From DAOUKH01 sp034421515 (GTDB taxonomy: Bacteria > Chloroflexota > Dehalococcoidia > SHYB01), in the NCBI GenBank assembly GCA_034421515.1, contig DAOUKH010000094.1, forward strand, positions 1-54,110: a stretch of DNA of 54,110 bases, given 5' to 3'. The notes below the pieces were generated by a model that ran no database searches, was not told where the DNA came from, and worked only from the letters and a program-made list of their open reading frames with translations. Position 1 is the stretch's first letter. Each line of letters begins with the position of its first letter. Positions 30,974 through 39,073 of this stretch are shown here, in pieces. Made by a program: the position numbers and the translations under genes.

Positions 30974-32566
30974 ATGATTAGACGTCACCTTCTCCTCTCC
31001 CAAAAGATCACCGGCGACGAGGCCGTCCTTCACCCCGCCACGTTGGAGGCGCTGGGGATGAGCCCGGAGGGCGGCCAGATTCTCGTCACCTGCTCCGCGA
31101 CCTATCTCGTGCTCAAGGCGGTTGGCAAGGACTCAGTCTCCGAGCACCAGATCAAAATGCCCCGGCGCTCCGCCGCGGTCCTCAAGGAAGGCGAGCGCCT
31201 GACGGTACAAGCCGCCCCGATGGTGAGCGGCTCGGCCCGTCCCAACGGACATGTCCCACCGGCGTCGAACGACGCGCCGTCGAGATCGCCCGTCCCCGAC
31301 GGCATGACGCCGGCCCGCGCCGCCGGAAGCGGCGACCAGGCCAAGGGCTTCGAGTGGGATCCCATCACCCCCGCCGACTTCGACGGCATCGCCGGCCTGG
31401 GCCGCGTCAAGGACCGCATCGAGCAGGCCCTCTTCTATTTGACCCACCCCGAATGGTTCCTGGTCCGCCGGAGCCTCCCGCCGCGCGTCTTCCTCTTCTT
31501 CGGCCCCTACGGCTGCGGCAAGACCATGTTGGCCAAGGCCATGGCTAGCCGCATGGCCTTCGCCGAGACCGACGGCAACAACCTCCCCATCAAGTTCAAG
31601 GCCATCCGGCCCACGGACATCAAGGACCCCTACCTCGGTATGTCGGCCCGCCGGGCCCAAGAGTTCCTCGACCGGGCCCGCGATGAGTGCAACCGCGGCT
31701 CCACGATCATGCTCTTGCTCGACGAGATCGATTCGGTCGTCTCGAACCGCTCCGACGGCAACACCCACGAGGAATACCGCGACGTCGTCAACTCGCTGAT
31801 CCAAGACATCCAGGGCGTCCGCGAGCTGGACACCGAGTCGCGTATCCAAACGCTCTGGAGCGACCCTGAAGTCAAGGAGGCGCGCCAAGAGCTGGCCGCG
31901 CTGGTCCGCAAACGCGGCAGCAAGGATCAGGGTGGCGACATTTCCCTCCCCGAGTCTCGCTGGACGCCCGACGTGCGGAACAGGATGCTGCGCCTCCGTG
32001 AGCGCATCGTATCCGAAGGCGGCGCCAGCACCGTCATCATCGTCGGCACGACGAACGACCCGCTTCGCCTCGATGAGGCCTTCCTCTCGCGGGCGGGGAG
32101 CAACATCTTCTTCGTTCCTCGCCCCAACGCTCCGGCCATCGAGAAGATGCTGGCCGACCACCTCGACAGCGCCTTCGTGGAGATGAACGACCGTGAGCGC
32201 CGCGACCTCGCCGATGCCGCCTTCCGCGAAGGACTCACGGGACGTGACATCGTCTTGTCCTGGCTCCAGCCCCTCCGTAGCGCCTCGCCGGGCTCCCTTC
32301 GCATCCTGGGCCGGCAGACCGTCGCCGACCGCCGCCCGGCCCCCGTGGTGGGCATCGATTGGGAGAAGGACCTGCTCCGCCGCTTGAAAGAGCGAAGTCA
32401 GACCGCGCTCGCGAAGCAGGTGTCGGAATACCTTGAAGAGGTGCTCACCGCCCGCAAGCGCCGGGAAAGCGGGACCGCCCCGCCCTCCGGCGGCTCCTCA
32501 GGTCCAGGACGGCCGCGCCGCCCCGGACCGTCGATGGGCGGAAGCAAGCAGCCGGCGCTTCTGTAG
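30974..32566 (+). CDS. Cdc48-like AAA+ ATPase with N-terminal beta-barrel-like domain
   Basis: 530 residues. Residues 1-80 (LSQKITGDEAVLHPATLEALG, then GGQILVTC) look like the beta-barrel N-domains that precede Cdc48-type ATPases. A Pro/Ala-rich linker leads to one AAA+ module: Walker A GPYGCGKT at about 177-184, an aromatic-hydrophobic-glycine pore loop (PYLGMS), Walker B LLLDEID at about 248-254, and sensor 1 VGTTNDP. A charged insertion of about 80 residues sits between Walker B and sensor 1. The second region of homology reads FLSRAGSNIFF, so the first arginine is kept but the usual second one (GR) is Ser. The C-terminus is a Gly/Pro/Arg-rich tail. The pore loop suggests substrate threading; the substrate is unknown. 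ATG 30974 has AAGGAG upstream. Confidence 0.85.
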   Translation: MIRRHLLLSQKITGDEAVLHPATLEALGMSPEGGQILVTCSATYLVLKAVGKDSVSEHQIKMPRRSAAVLKEGERLTVQAAPMVSGSARPNGHVPPASNDAPSRSPVPDGMTPARAAGSGDQAKGFEWDPITPADFDGIAGLGRVKDRIEQALFYLTHPEWFLVRRSLPPRVFLFFGPYGCGKTMLAKAMASRMAFAETDGNNLPIKFKAIRPTDIKDPYLGMSARRAQEFLDRARDECNRGSTIMLLLDEIDSVVSNRSDGNTHEEYRDVVNSLIQDIQGVRELDTESRIQTLWSDPEVKEARQELAALVRKRGSKDQGGDISLPESRWTPDVRNRMLRLRERIVSEGGASTVIIVGTTNDPLRLDEAFLSRAGSNIFFVPRPNAPAIEKMLADHLDSAFVEMNDRERRDLADAAFREGLTGRDIVLSWLQPLRSASPGSLRILGRQTVADRRPAPVVGIDWEKDLLRRLKERSQTALAKQVSEYLEEVLTARKRRESGTAPPSGGSSGPGRPRRPGPSMGGSKQPALL

Positions 32567-32579
32567 ATGGAAGCCCTGC

Positions 32580-33182
32580 CTAAGAGTAGGCGTGCTCCCA
32601 ACGGTCGCGATAGGCCACTGCCTCGACTGGCAGCCGACGTGTCTCGCCGAACGGCTTGACCGGGTAGCCCAACGGGATGATGCACGGCACCTCGACACCC
32701 TCGGGGATGCCCAAGCCCCGCTTCAAGCTCTCCTCCACGCGCCGGTGCAGCGTGGTGAAGATGGTGCCGAGCCCGTAGAGCCGCGCCGTCAGCATCATCA
32801 ACTGCACGCCTTGAAGCACGGAATCGAGCGCGTTCTTTTCCGTAAGGCAGACGACGATGAAGGCCGGGACGTCGTAGATGCCCTTCGTAGCGAACTCCCA
32901 CGCCTCGGCGAGTATCTTCGGGCTGGCGCCCTCCGCGTACCGCCGGGCCGACTCGTCGCCCCGGTTCTCCAGTCCGGCCCGGTGGTAGTGCTCCGCGACA
33001 ATCTTGCGCTCGGCCTCCCCCGTCACCGCGATGAACTTCCAGGGCTGACGGTTGATCGCGCTCGGCCCCCGCGTGCCGGCCTCGAGGATCGCCCGCAGGG
33101 CCTCCTCGGGCACGGGATCGGTACGGTAGTGTCGAACGGCGCGCAGCGTGCGGATAGCCTCGAAGGCGTCAATATCGGACAT
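32580..33182 (-). CDS. Nitroreductase family protein
   Basis: A 200-residue FMN-dependent oxidoreductase. IRTLRAVRHYRTDPVPEEAL, GPSAINRQPWKFIAVTG and the C-terminal IIPLGYPVKP are standard. The middle (IYDVPAFIVVCLTEKN, GVQLMMLTARLYGLGTIFTT) completes the fold. Family members reduce nitroaromatics, quinones or flavins; no substrate can be assigned. The ATG at 33182 is chosen; the frame is open further upstream but that stretch encodes the neighbouring SDR in another frame. It is 13 bp from the convergent ATPase stop. Confidence 0.9.
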   Translation of the reverse strand: MSDIDAFEAIRTLRAVRHYRTDPVPEEALRAILEAGTRGPSAINRQPWKFIAVTGEAERKIVAEHYHRAGLENRGDESARRYAEGASPKILAEAWEFATKGIYDVPAFIVVCLTEKNALDSVLQGVQLMMLTARLYGLGTIFTTLHRRVEESLKRGLGIPEGVEVPCIIPLGYPVKPFGETRRLPVEAVAYRDRWEHAYS

Positions 33183-33214
33183 GGCGTGCTCCTTGCGTGG
33201 CCCCACGACCCGGC

Positions 33215-33964
33215 CTAGGAGGCGTTCAGGCCGCCGTCGACGAAGAGACCTTGGCCGGTGATGTAGCTGGCCTCTTCGGAGGCCAGGAAGGCGATCAGCG
33301 CGGCCGGCTCGGAGGGATCGGCCATCCGGCCCGCGAAGCCGCGGCTGCGGGTGTTGGAAGGGCCGCGTGTGGTGACCGCCGCTTGCAGCAAGGGCGTGTC
33401 GATGGGGCCCGGAAGGATCGCGTTCACGCGGATTCCCTTGGCGGCGTACTGCATCGCCAACGATCGCATCAGACCCAACACCCCGCCCTTGCTGGTCCCG
33501 TACGCCGTGGTGGGCGACCCAATCGTGGCGCCGACGGAGCTGGTGAGAACGGCTGCGCCGCCCCCGCTCCGCACGATCTCCGGGAAGGCGTACTTGCAGC
33601 ACAGGAACATGCCCCGCAGGTTCACGTCGAGCACTCGGTCGAAAACGGCCTCGTCGATGGTGGTCACGGGACCGTCGTCGTGGGAGAAGACGCCGGCGTT
33701 GGAGACGAGGACGTGGAGCGCCCCGAACGCCGCCGTTGTCTCACGCACAAGCCGTTCGGCCTCCGCGGCCTTCGACACGTCGGTGGGCACAAAGATGCCG
33801 CTGCCGCCGGCGTCCTCGACGAGGCGCTGCGTCTCTCGCCCAGCCGCCTCGTTGATGTCCCCTATCGCGACGTTCGCCCCTTCTTGGACGAAGCGCAGCG
33901 CGGCGGCGCGTCCGATGCCGGAGCCGGCGCCGGTGATGATGGCGGTCTTTCCTTCAAGCAGCAT
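33215..33964 (-). CDS. Short-chain dehydrogenase/reductase (NAD type)
   Basis: 249 residues, classical SDR. TGAGSGIGRAAA is the cofactor loop; the aspartate in AIGDINEA at the end of beta-2 favours NAD. NAGVF, a catalytic serine in LTSSVGA and YGTSKGG with the Tyr and Lys are present, ending ITGQGLFVDGGLNAS. It starts two bases after the stop of the next SDR gene and shares an operon with it. The two are clear paralogues. Confidence 0.9.
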   Translation of the reverse strand: MLLEGKTAIITGAGSGIGRAAALRFVQEGANVAIGDINEAAGRETQRLVEDAGGSGIFVPTDVSKAAEAERLVRETTAAFGALHVLVSNAGVFSHDDGPVTTIDEAVFDRVLDVNLRGMFLCCKYAFPEIVRSGGGAAVLTSSVGATIGSPTTAYGTSKGGVLGLMRSLAMQYAAKGIRVNAILPGPIDTPLLQAAVTTRGPSNTRSRGFAGRMADPSEPAALIAFLASEEASYITGQGLFVDGGLNAS

Positions 33965-33966
33965 GG

Positions 33967-34725
33967 CTAGATCGCAGTGAGCCCGCCGTCGGCGGCGTAG
34001 GCCGCGGCGGTGATGAACGAGGCGTCGTCCGATGCGAGGAACAGGGCAAGGGCGGCGATCTCCTCGGGGCGGCCTATCCGTTCCATAAGCCGGCCCGAGC
34101 GGGGGTAAACGACGCCGTCGGCGGCGCGCCCCGCCGCCGTGGCTGCCGAGAGCGGGGTGTCGATCGCTCCGGGGCAAATCGCGTTGGCGCGGACGCCCTG
34201 CCCGGCGAATTGCTTTGCCACGGCCTTGGTGAAGGTGAGCAGCGCCCCCTTGCTGGCGCAATAGGTAGGACGCTGCACCGCGGCCAGCGCCGCCGTCGAC
34301 GCGATGTTCACGACCGCGCCGCCGCCGCAAGTGACGATCTCCGGCAGCGCGTAGCGGCAGCAGTAGAAGGGGCCCTTCAGGTTCACCCCCATCACGCGGT
34401 CCCACGTCTCCTCGCTCAGGTCCTCGATCAGGTGGTCGTTGTGGTCATAGATGCCGGCGTTGTTCACCAAGACGTGCAGCCTGCCGAATCGCCGCACTGT
34501 CTGCCCCACAGCGGCTTGGACAGAGATGCCGTCGGAAACGTCGCAGCGGATGAACTCGGCGGAACCGCCGGCTGCCTGGATCGCATGGACGACGCCCTCG
34601 CCGCCCGCGCGGTCGATGTCGAGGCAGGCGACGCCGGCCCCTTCGGCGGCGAAGCGGGTCGCGATCGCCGCACCCATGCCCGAGGCGGCGCCGGTGACGA
34701 TGGCAGCCTTGCCTTCCAGCCGCAT
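33967..34725 (-). CDS. Short-chain dehydrogenase/reductase (NAD type), paralogue of neighbour
   Basis: 252 residues. TGAASGMGAAIA cofactor loop, Asp in CLDIDRAG for NAD preference, NNAGIYDHND, catalytic serine in NIASTAALA, and YCASKGALLTF with Tyr and Lys. The C-terminal end, ITAAAYAADGGLTAI, is a variant of the usual ITGQxxxVDGG. It lies 37 bp downstream of trpB on the same strand. It may act on hydroxyacyl or sugar alcohol substrates; this is not resolvable. Confidence 0.9.
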   Translation of the reverse strand: MRLEGKAAIVTGAASGMGAAIATRFAAEGAGVACLDIDRAGGEGVVHAIQAAGGSAEFIRCDVSDGISVQAAVGQTVRRFGRLHVLVNNAGIYDHNDHLIEDLSEETWDRVMGVNLKGPFYCCRYALPEIVTCGGGAVVNIASTAALAAVQRPTYCASKGALLTFTKAVAKQFAGQGVRANAICPGAIDTPLSAATAAGRAADGVVYPRSGRLMERIGRPEEIAALALFLASDDASFITAAAYAADGGLTAI

Positions 34726-34762
34726 GGGTTCGCTCCTTCGCCGCTCGTTGCGGCTTCGGCGG

Positions 34763-35971
34763 CTAGATCGTCACCCCGAGCCGTTCGCCGACGGTGAAGA
34801 TGTCCTTGTCGCCCCGCCCGCTCAGGTTCATCAGGATCGTCTGATCTGCGGGGAGGGTCTTGGCAAGGCCGATGGTGTAGGCGAGCGCATGGGAGGGTTC
34901 GAGGGCCGGGATGATGCCCTCGGTCTGGCTGAGTACCTGGAAGGCTTCGAGGGCCTCGTCGTCGGTCACCGCCATGTATTCGGCGCGCTCGATGGTCTTC
35001 AGATAACTGTGCTCGGGGCCGACGCCCGGATAGTCCAGGCCCGCCGAGATGCTGTGCGCCTCCTGGATTTGGCCCTGCTCGTCCTGCAGCACGTACGACA
35101 TCGAGCCGTGCAGGACGCCGACGGACCCCGCGGTGAGCGTCGCGGCGTGCTCACCGCTGCCCAGGCCGTGCCCCGCCGCCTCGACGCCGATGAGCCGGAT
35201 GCTCTCGTCTTCGAGGAGGGGGTGAAACAGCCCGATGGCGTTGCTTCCGCCGCCCACGCACGCGATGGCGTAGTCCGGGAGCCTGCCCTCCGCCTCAATG
35301 AATTGCGCCCGGGCCTCGCGGCCGATGACCGACTGAAAGTCGCGCACCATGCGGGGATAGGGATGCGGCCCGACGGCGCTGCCCAGCAGGTAGTGGGTCG
35401 TCTCCACGTTGGTGACCCAGTCCCGGATCGCCTCGTTGATCGCGTCCTTGAGGGTGCGGCTGCCGCTGCTCACCGGTTCGATCGTGGCCCCGAGGAGTTT
35501 CATGCGGAAGACGTTCGGCGACTGGCGCCGGATGTCCTCCTCGCCCATGTAGACGATGCACTCAAGCCCCAGCATGGCGCAGACCGTCGCCGCGGCGACG
35601 CCGTGCTGCCCGGCGCCGGTCTCCGCGATGATCCGCTTCTTTCCCATGCGCTGGCAGAGGAGCCCCTGGCCCAGGGCGCTGTTGATCTTGTGGGCCCCGG
35701 TGTGGGCGAGGTCCTCCCGCTTCAGATATATGCGGGCGCCGCCAATCTTCTCGGAGAGGTTCTCGGCGAAGTAGAGCGGTGTCGGGCGGCCTGAATAGGT
35801 GCGCGAGAGCCCGTCGAGATCTTGCCGGAATGTCTCGTCCTCGACGGCGGCCTCGTAGGCCCGCTCCAGCTCCTCCAGCGCCGCCATCAGCGTCTCTGGG
35901 ACGAACTTGCCTCCGAACTCGCCGAAACGGCCGGCGGCATCGGGAATGGGTGTCGGAACGGTGGTCGTCAT
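34763..35971 (-). CDS. trpB: Tryptophan synthase beta chain
   Basis: 402 residues. It condenses indole with serine to form tryptophan. GRFGEFGGKFVPETLMAAL is the usual start; HTGAHKINSALGQ has the PLP lysine; ETGAGQHGVAAATVCAMLGL and GGGSNAIGLFHPL are family signatures. No trpA is adjacent, so either it is solitary or trpA is elsewhere. ATG 35971 fits the family N-terminus; a TATCAT with an extended TG lies upstream on the minus strand at 36004-36009. Confidence 0.96.
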   Translation of the reverse strand: MTTTVPTPIPDAAGRFGEFGGKFVPETLMAALEELERAYEAAVEDETFRQDLDGLSRTYSGRPTPLYFAENLSEKIGGARIYLKREDLAHTGAHKINSALGQGLLCQRMGKKRIIAETGAGQHGVAAATVCAMLGLECIVYMGEEDIRRQSPNVFRMKLLGATIEPVSSGSRTLKDAINEAIRDWVTNVETTHYLLGSAVGPHPYPRMVRDFQSVIGREARAQFIEAEGRLPDYAIACVGGGSNAIGLFHPLLEDESIRLIGVEAAGHGLGSGEHAATLTAGSVGVLHGSMSYVLQDEQGQIQEAHSISAGLDYPGVGPEHSYLKTIERAEYMAVTDDEALEAFQVLSQTEGIIPALEPSHALAYTIGLAKTLPADQTILMNLSGRGDKDIFTVGERLGVTI

Positions 35972-36036
35972 AACGTAGAAGGGATCCCCCAGAGGCCGGC
36001 TCCATGATAGCACCGCGCCAGACGCCCCGCCGTCGA

Positions 36037-36066
36037 TTGACTCCTGAACCGCGGGCGTGCTACGGT
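36037..36066 (+). promoter_or_regulatory. Promoter of the Fe-S carrier gene
   Basis: TTGACT (36037-36042), an 18-bp spacer and TACGGT (36061-36066) with an extended TG one base before it. It overlaps the divergent trpB promoter region. Confidence 0.4.
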
Positions 36067-36117
36067 GAGTTTCGAGATTGCCGCGATACGGGTTCTCGAA
36101 TAGGAGAGGAACGGTAG

Positions 36118-36447
36118 ATGATTACGGTCACCGACACCGCTTCGCAGAAGATCCAGGGCATCATGAAGGAACAGGGCGAGGAGGATGCCTCGCTCCGGGT
36201 CATCGTGACCGGCATGAGCTGCTCCGGCCCGCAGTACATGATGACGCTGGAGCACGAGCAGGAGGACGACGACGCGCTCGTCGAGTCCGACGGCCTCCGC
36301 ATCCTTCTCGATCCCGACACCGCTCAAATACTGGAGGGCTCCGAGATCGACTATTTGGAAGGGCTGGAGCGCTCTGGGTTTACCATCGTCAACCCGAACA
36401 TGCAGACCGGCGGCGGTGGTTGCGGAAACTGTAACTGCGGCAAATAG
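36118..36447 (+). CDS. A-type iron-sulfur cluster carrier (IscA/ErpA-like)
   Basis: A 109-residue HesB-fold protein that delivers iron-sulfur clusters to targets. MITVTDTASQKIQGIMKE is the usual opening. The first cluster cysteine is in GMSCSGPQY. The C-terminal cysteines lie in GGGGCGNCNCGK, where the family usually has CGCG; an extra cysteine is present (CxxCxC). ATG 36118 is preceded by GAGAGGAAC. A strong terminator ends the transcript. Confidence 0.88.
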   Translation: MITVTDTASQKIQGIMKEQGEEDASLRVIVTGMSCSGPQYMMTLEHEQEDDDALVESDGLRILLDPDTAQILEGSEIDYLEGLERSGFTIVNPNMQTGGGGCGNCNCGK

Positions 36448-36463
36448 GCGAAGACGATCGTTT

Positions 36464-36497
36464 GAAGAAGGCGGCGTGAGCCGCCTTCTTCTTTATT
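36464..36497 (+). terminator. Intrinsic terminator after the Fe-S carrier gene
   Basis: A perfect 12-bp stem (36464-36475 with 36480-36491), GTGA loop, then TTTATT. It separates the Fe-S carrier from the downstream TusA-like/DsrE-like pair. Confidence 0.85.
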
Positions 36498-36538
36498 CAA
36501 AGCCCGACGCAGCACCGAGAGGGAGCCTCGAGGAAAAG

Positions 36539-36787
36539 ATGACGCCGGAAGCCGCTCCCAACCGCACGCTCGACGTCCGGTCCTACTTCGACCCCGTCGA
36601 GTGCCGCAGCCTCAAGTACGTGAAGCGTGAGCTGGCCGAGCTCGCGCCCCTGCAGAGACTGGAAGTGCTGGGGAACGAGTTCCAGAGCCGCGAGATCCGG
36701 GCGTGGTCGTCCAAGTTTCGCCACCGGGTGGTCGACGAGACGCGCGACGGCACCCTAGTGCGGCTCATCATTGAGAAGGCGGCGTGA
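36539..36787 (+). CDS. TusA-like sulfurtransferase family protein lacking the CPxP motif
   Basis: 82 residues. The pattern TLDVRSYFDPVECRSLKYVK, then LQRLEVLGNEF, IRAWSSKFRHRVV and a final VRLIIEKAA follows the beta-alpha-beta TusA/SirA fold. The active-site CPxP of TusA is replaced: the only cysteine is in VECRSL, a few residues away. It overlaps the following DsrE-like gene by four bases (GTGA), a pairing typical of sulfur-relay proteins. The ATG at 36539 has GAGG upstream. The family call is moderately sure; sulfur transfer is inferred. Confidence 0.65.
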   Translation: MTPEAAPNRTLDVRSYFDPVECRSLKYVKRELAELAPLQRLEVLGNEFQSREIRAWSSKFRHRVVDETRDGTLVRLIIEKAA

Positions 36788-37194
36788 AAAAGATCGCGGT
36801 CCTCGTCTCCTCGGGGACGCGAAACAACCTTGTCCAGGTTGCCAGCCTCGTCATGGCCGCCGTCCTCTGTGACGTCTCGGTGAGCGTCCTCTTCCGCGAC
36901 GAGGCGGCCGCTGCCGTGACGCGCGGCCGCATCGGTTCCCTCCCGGTTTCGCCGTTCTTTGCCGCCGACCCCGACTACACGGGCCGCGCGGAGCAGGCCA
37001 AAATGAACGACGTCGCGGCTCTCTTCCGCGAGGCCAAGGAGGAGGGCGCGGTGAAGTTCTTCGCCTGCACCTCGTCTATGTTCCTCGCCGGTGTCGCCCG
37101 CGAAGACCTGATCCCCGAGATCGACGAGGCGCGCGGTCTCGTTTCCTTCATGATCGAGGAGATGGACGACGCCGACCACGTTTTGACGTTTTAG
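36784..37194 (+). CDS. DsrE/DsrF-like protein
   Basis: 136 residues. IAVLVSSGTRNNLVQVASLVM starts a Rossmann-like DsrE fold; VSVSVLFRDEAAAAV is the second strand and VKFFACTSSMFLAGV holds the cysteine at the position of the TusD/DsrE active-site cysteine. The C-terminal ISFMIEEM-type segment (LVSFMIEEMDDADHVLTF) is also typical. It starts with GTG overlapping the TusA-like stop, so the two are coupled and probably interact. Confidence 0.78.
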   Translation: MKKIAVLVSSGTRNNLVQVASLVMAAVLCDVSVSVLFRDEAAAAVTRGRIGSLPVSPFFAADPDYTGRAEQAKMNDVAALFREAKEEGAVKFFACTSSMFLAGVAREDLIPEIDEARGLVSFMIEEMDDADHVLTF

Positions 37195-37222
37195 GTGCCG
37201 GCACTAGCACTGGCGTATCCAC

Positions 37223-37269
37223 TTGACGGTGCCGACGGGCGTCGCTAAAATCCCATATTGTTGATATGG
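37223..37269 (+). promoter_or_regulatory. Promoter and operator of the Fur/Zur gene
   Basis: TTGACG (37223-37228), exactly 17 bp, TAAAAT (37246-37251). An inverted repeat CCATAT-TGTTG-ATATGG (37253-37269) covers the expected transcription start, a good position for autorepression by the Fur-family product. Confidence 0.6.
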
Positions 37270-37311
37270 AATCTCATGTCGACGGCCAATTCTGGAGCGG
37301 AACACGAGACA

Positions 37312-37752
37312 ATGACGCTGACGCGACACCCCCTCGTCGAAGACTTCGTTGAGGCGCTGGAGAACCGAGGTCACCGGGTGACCGAGCCCCGACGCGCGGT
37401 CGTCCAAGCAATCGCGCGACGGACCGACCACTTCACCGCCGAGGAGCTGTGCGCGGAGCTGTCCCAACTCGGCCGGGCCACGGTCTACCGGAATGTGAAG
37501 CTGATGGTCGAGCTGGGCTTCGTCTGCCGCGTGCTCCTGAACAACGGCGATCTTCACTATCAGGTCAGCCACCCCGGACACCACCACCACCTCATTTGCA
37601 CCGATTGCGGCCAGTCCGTCGACTTCGCCGGCTGCGGTATTGAAGATGTCCTCGGCGAGAAGGCCGCTGAGCTTAACTTCACCGCGCAGGGCCATTGGCT
37701 CGAGGTCTACGGCCGCTGCGGTTCCTGCCGCCAGCAGGCATCGGCCAACTAA
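37312..37752 (+). CDS. Fur-family metalloregulator, probably zinc-responsive (Zur)
   Basis: 146 residues from ATG 37312; in-frame ATG 37276 or TTG 37258 are possible earlier starts. The winged helix runs from VEDFVEALENRGHRVTEPRR to LGRATVYRNVKLMVELGFV. HPGHHHHLICTDCG has the regulatory histidines and first CxxC, and YGRCGSCRQQ the second, forming the structural zinc site. The adjacent znuA-znuC-znuB operon suggests a zinc sensor. Operator-like repeats lie at its own promoter and before znuA. Confidence 0.88.
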   Translation: MTLTRHPLVEDFVEALENRGHRVTEPRRAVVQAIARRTDHFTAEELCAELSQLGRATVYRNVKLMVELGFVCRVLLNNGDLHYQVSHPGHHHHLICTDCGQSVDFAGCGIEDVLGEKAAELNFTAQGHWLEVYGRCGSCRQQASAN

Positions 37753-37770
37753 CCCCTTTTTTAAACAGCA

Positions 37771-37785
37771 TTGATATTTAGTATC
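37771..37785 (+). promoter_or_regulatory. Candidate Zur operator and -35 upstream of znuA
   Basis: GATA-TTTAG-TATC (37773-37785) is an inverted repeat with the same five-base centre as the site at 37253-37269. TTGATA (37771-37776) overlaps it as a possible -35; I see no good -10. The AT-rich stretch 37757-37800 stands out from its surroundings. Confidence 0.35.
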
Positions 37786-37896
37786 GAATACCTCAAATAA
37801 ACGAGATTAGGTACCAGGTTACCGGCAAACGAGAGACTGCGAATCAAAATACGGCAACTGAAGAGACGGGGTATCGGAACAAGAGGAGTGTTGAAA

Positions 37897-39069
37897 ATGC
37901 GGGGATCGGCGCTGAAAGTCCTGGCTCTAGTATCGGCTCTCATCCTGGCCGTCGCGGCCTGTGGGGCTGACCCCACCCCTACGCCGGTGCCCCCGACCGA
38001 CGCGCCCCCCACCGCAACGCAGGTACCGCCGACAGAGGCTCCTCCCGAACCGGTCCGGGTCATCACCGGCACCGTCATCCTCGCCGACTTCGCCCGTAAC
38101 GTGGGCGGCGACGCGGTCGACGTGGAGTCGCTGATCCCCAGTGGCGGCGACGCGCACACTTTCCGCACCACTCCAAGCGACGGCATCAAGGTGGGCGGCG
38201 CGGATGTGATCTTGCTCAACGGTTCCGGGCTTGACGACGACCTGGTCGCGTTCGTCGAGTCGTCCCGCCGCTCCGGTTCAATCTTTGTTGAAGTATCCGA
38301 GGGCCTCACTCCGATGGACCTTGTCGTGCGTGAGCTCGGTGACGACCACCACGACGAGGACGAGGAGGAAGGCGAGGACCACGGCGACGAGGAAGAAGAA
38401 GGCGAGGACCACGGCGACGAGGAAGAGGAAGAAGGCGACGACCACGGCGACGAGGAAGAAGAAGGCGACGACCACGGCGACGAGGAAGAAGAAGGCGACG
38501 ACCACGGCGACGAGGAAGAGGACGATCACGGTGACGAGGAAGACGGCCACGGCCACGGCGGCGGCGACCCCCACTTCTGGCTCGATCCCATCGCGGCCAT
38601 CTTCTACATCGAGGTGATCCGCGATACCCTGATCGAGGCCGATCCCGCCCGCGCCGACAACTACCGATCGAACGCCGACGCCTACATCCAGCAGCTCCGG
38701 GACCTGGATGCCGAGATCAAAGAGACCCTTGCGGTCATTCCGGCGGAACACCGGACCCTGGTCAGCTTCCACGACGCATTCGGCTACTTCGGCGCCCGCT
38801 ACGACTTCGAGGTGATCGCCTTTGTCGGCGTCCACGGCGGCGAACCGACTCCGGGCGACATCGCCGGAGTGATCCACGAGGTGGAAGAGGAAGGCCTGCC
38901 CGCCATCTTCGGCGAGCCGCAGTTCGCCCAGGAGGCTCTTGCCGCCGCGGCGGAGGAGGCCGGCATCGAGGTCGGAGAGGTTCGCTCGGCGACCTTCGAC
39001 GACGTGGCGACGGACTACATCAGCATGATGCGCGCCAACGCGGAGGAGCTCGCGAGACTACTGGGGTAA
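37897..39069 (+). CDS. znuA: Zinc ABC transporter substrate-binding lipoprotein
   Basis: 390 residues. The signal peptide ends in a lipobox (ILAVAAC), followed by a Pro/Thr linker (DPTPTPVPPTDAPP). The ZnuA/TroA fold starts VRVITGTVILADFARNVGGD, with a metal histidine in SGGDAHTFRTTP, a second in DPHFWLDP, and a third in LVSFHDAFGYF. Between the first and second lies a long acidic/His loop of repeated GDDHGDEEEE units, coded by a tandem repeat, longer than the loop of well-known ZnuAs. The start is ATG 37897 with GAGGAG eight bases upstream. It is first in znuA-znuC-znuB. Confidence 0.93.
   Translation: MRGSALKVLALVSALILAVAACGADPTPTPVPPTDAPPTATQVPPTEAPPEPVRVITGTVILADFARNVGGDAVDVESLIPSGGDAHTFRTTPSDGIKVGGADVILLNGSGLDDDLVAFVESSRRSGSIFVEVSEGLTPMDLVVRELGDDHHDEDEEEGEDHGDEEEEGEDHGDEEEEEGDDHGDEEEEGDDHGDEEEEGDDHGDEEEDDHGDEEDGHGHGGGDPHFWLDPIAAIFYIEVIRDTLIEADPARADNYRSNADAYIQQLRDLDAEIKETLAVIPAEHRTLVSFHDAFGYFGARYDFEVIAFVGVHGGEPTPGDIAGVIHEVEEEGLPAIFGEPQFAQEALAAAAEEAGIEVGEVRSATFDDVATDYISMMRANAEELARLLG
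38371..38544 (+). repeat. In-frame 30-bp tandem repeat in znuA
   Basis: Six units of 24-33 bp coding for G-(E/D)-D-H-G-D-E-E-E-E. The units at 38434-38463 and 38464-38493 are identical. All length differences are multiples of three, so copy number can change without frameshift. Confidence 0.85.
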
Positions 39070-39073
39070 CGAG

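Noticed and set aside
38371..38544. Repeat array that might be a CRISPR
   Set aside because: Units are contiguous without spacers, in frame within znuA, and encode an acidic/His loop.
38278..38877. Minus-strand frame opposite the znuA repeat (Val/Phe/Leu-rich, membrane-like)
   Set aside because: Its hydrophobic pattern is the reverse complement of the Asp/Glu/His repeat; no start signals.
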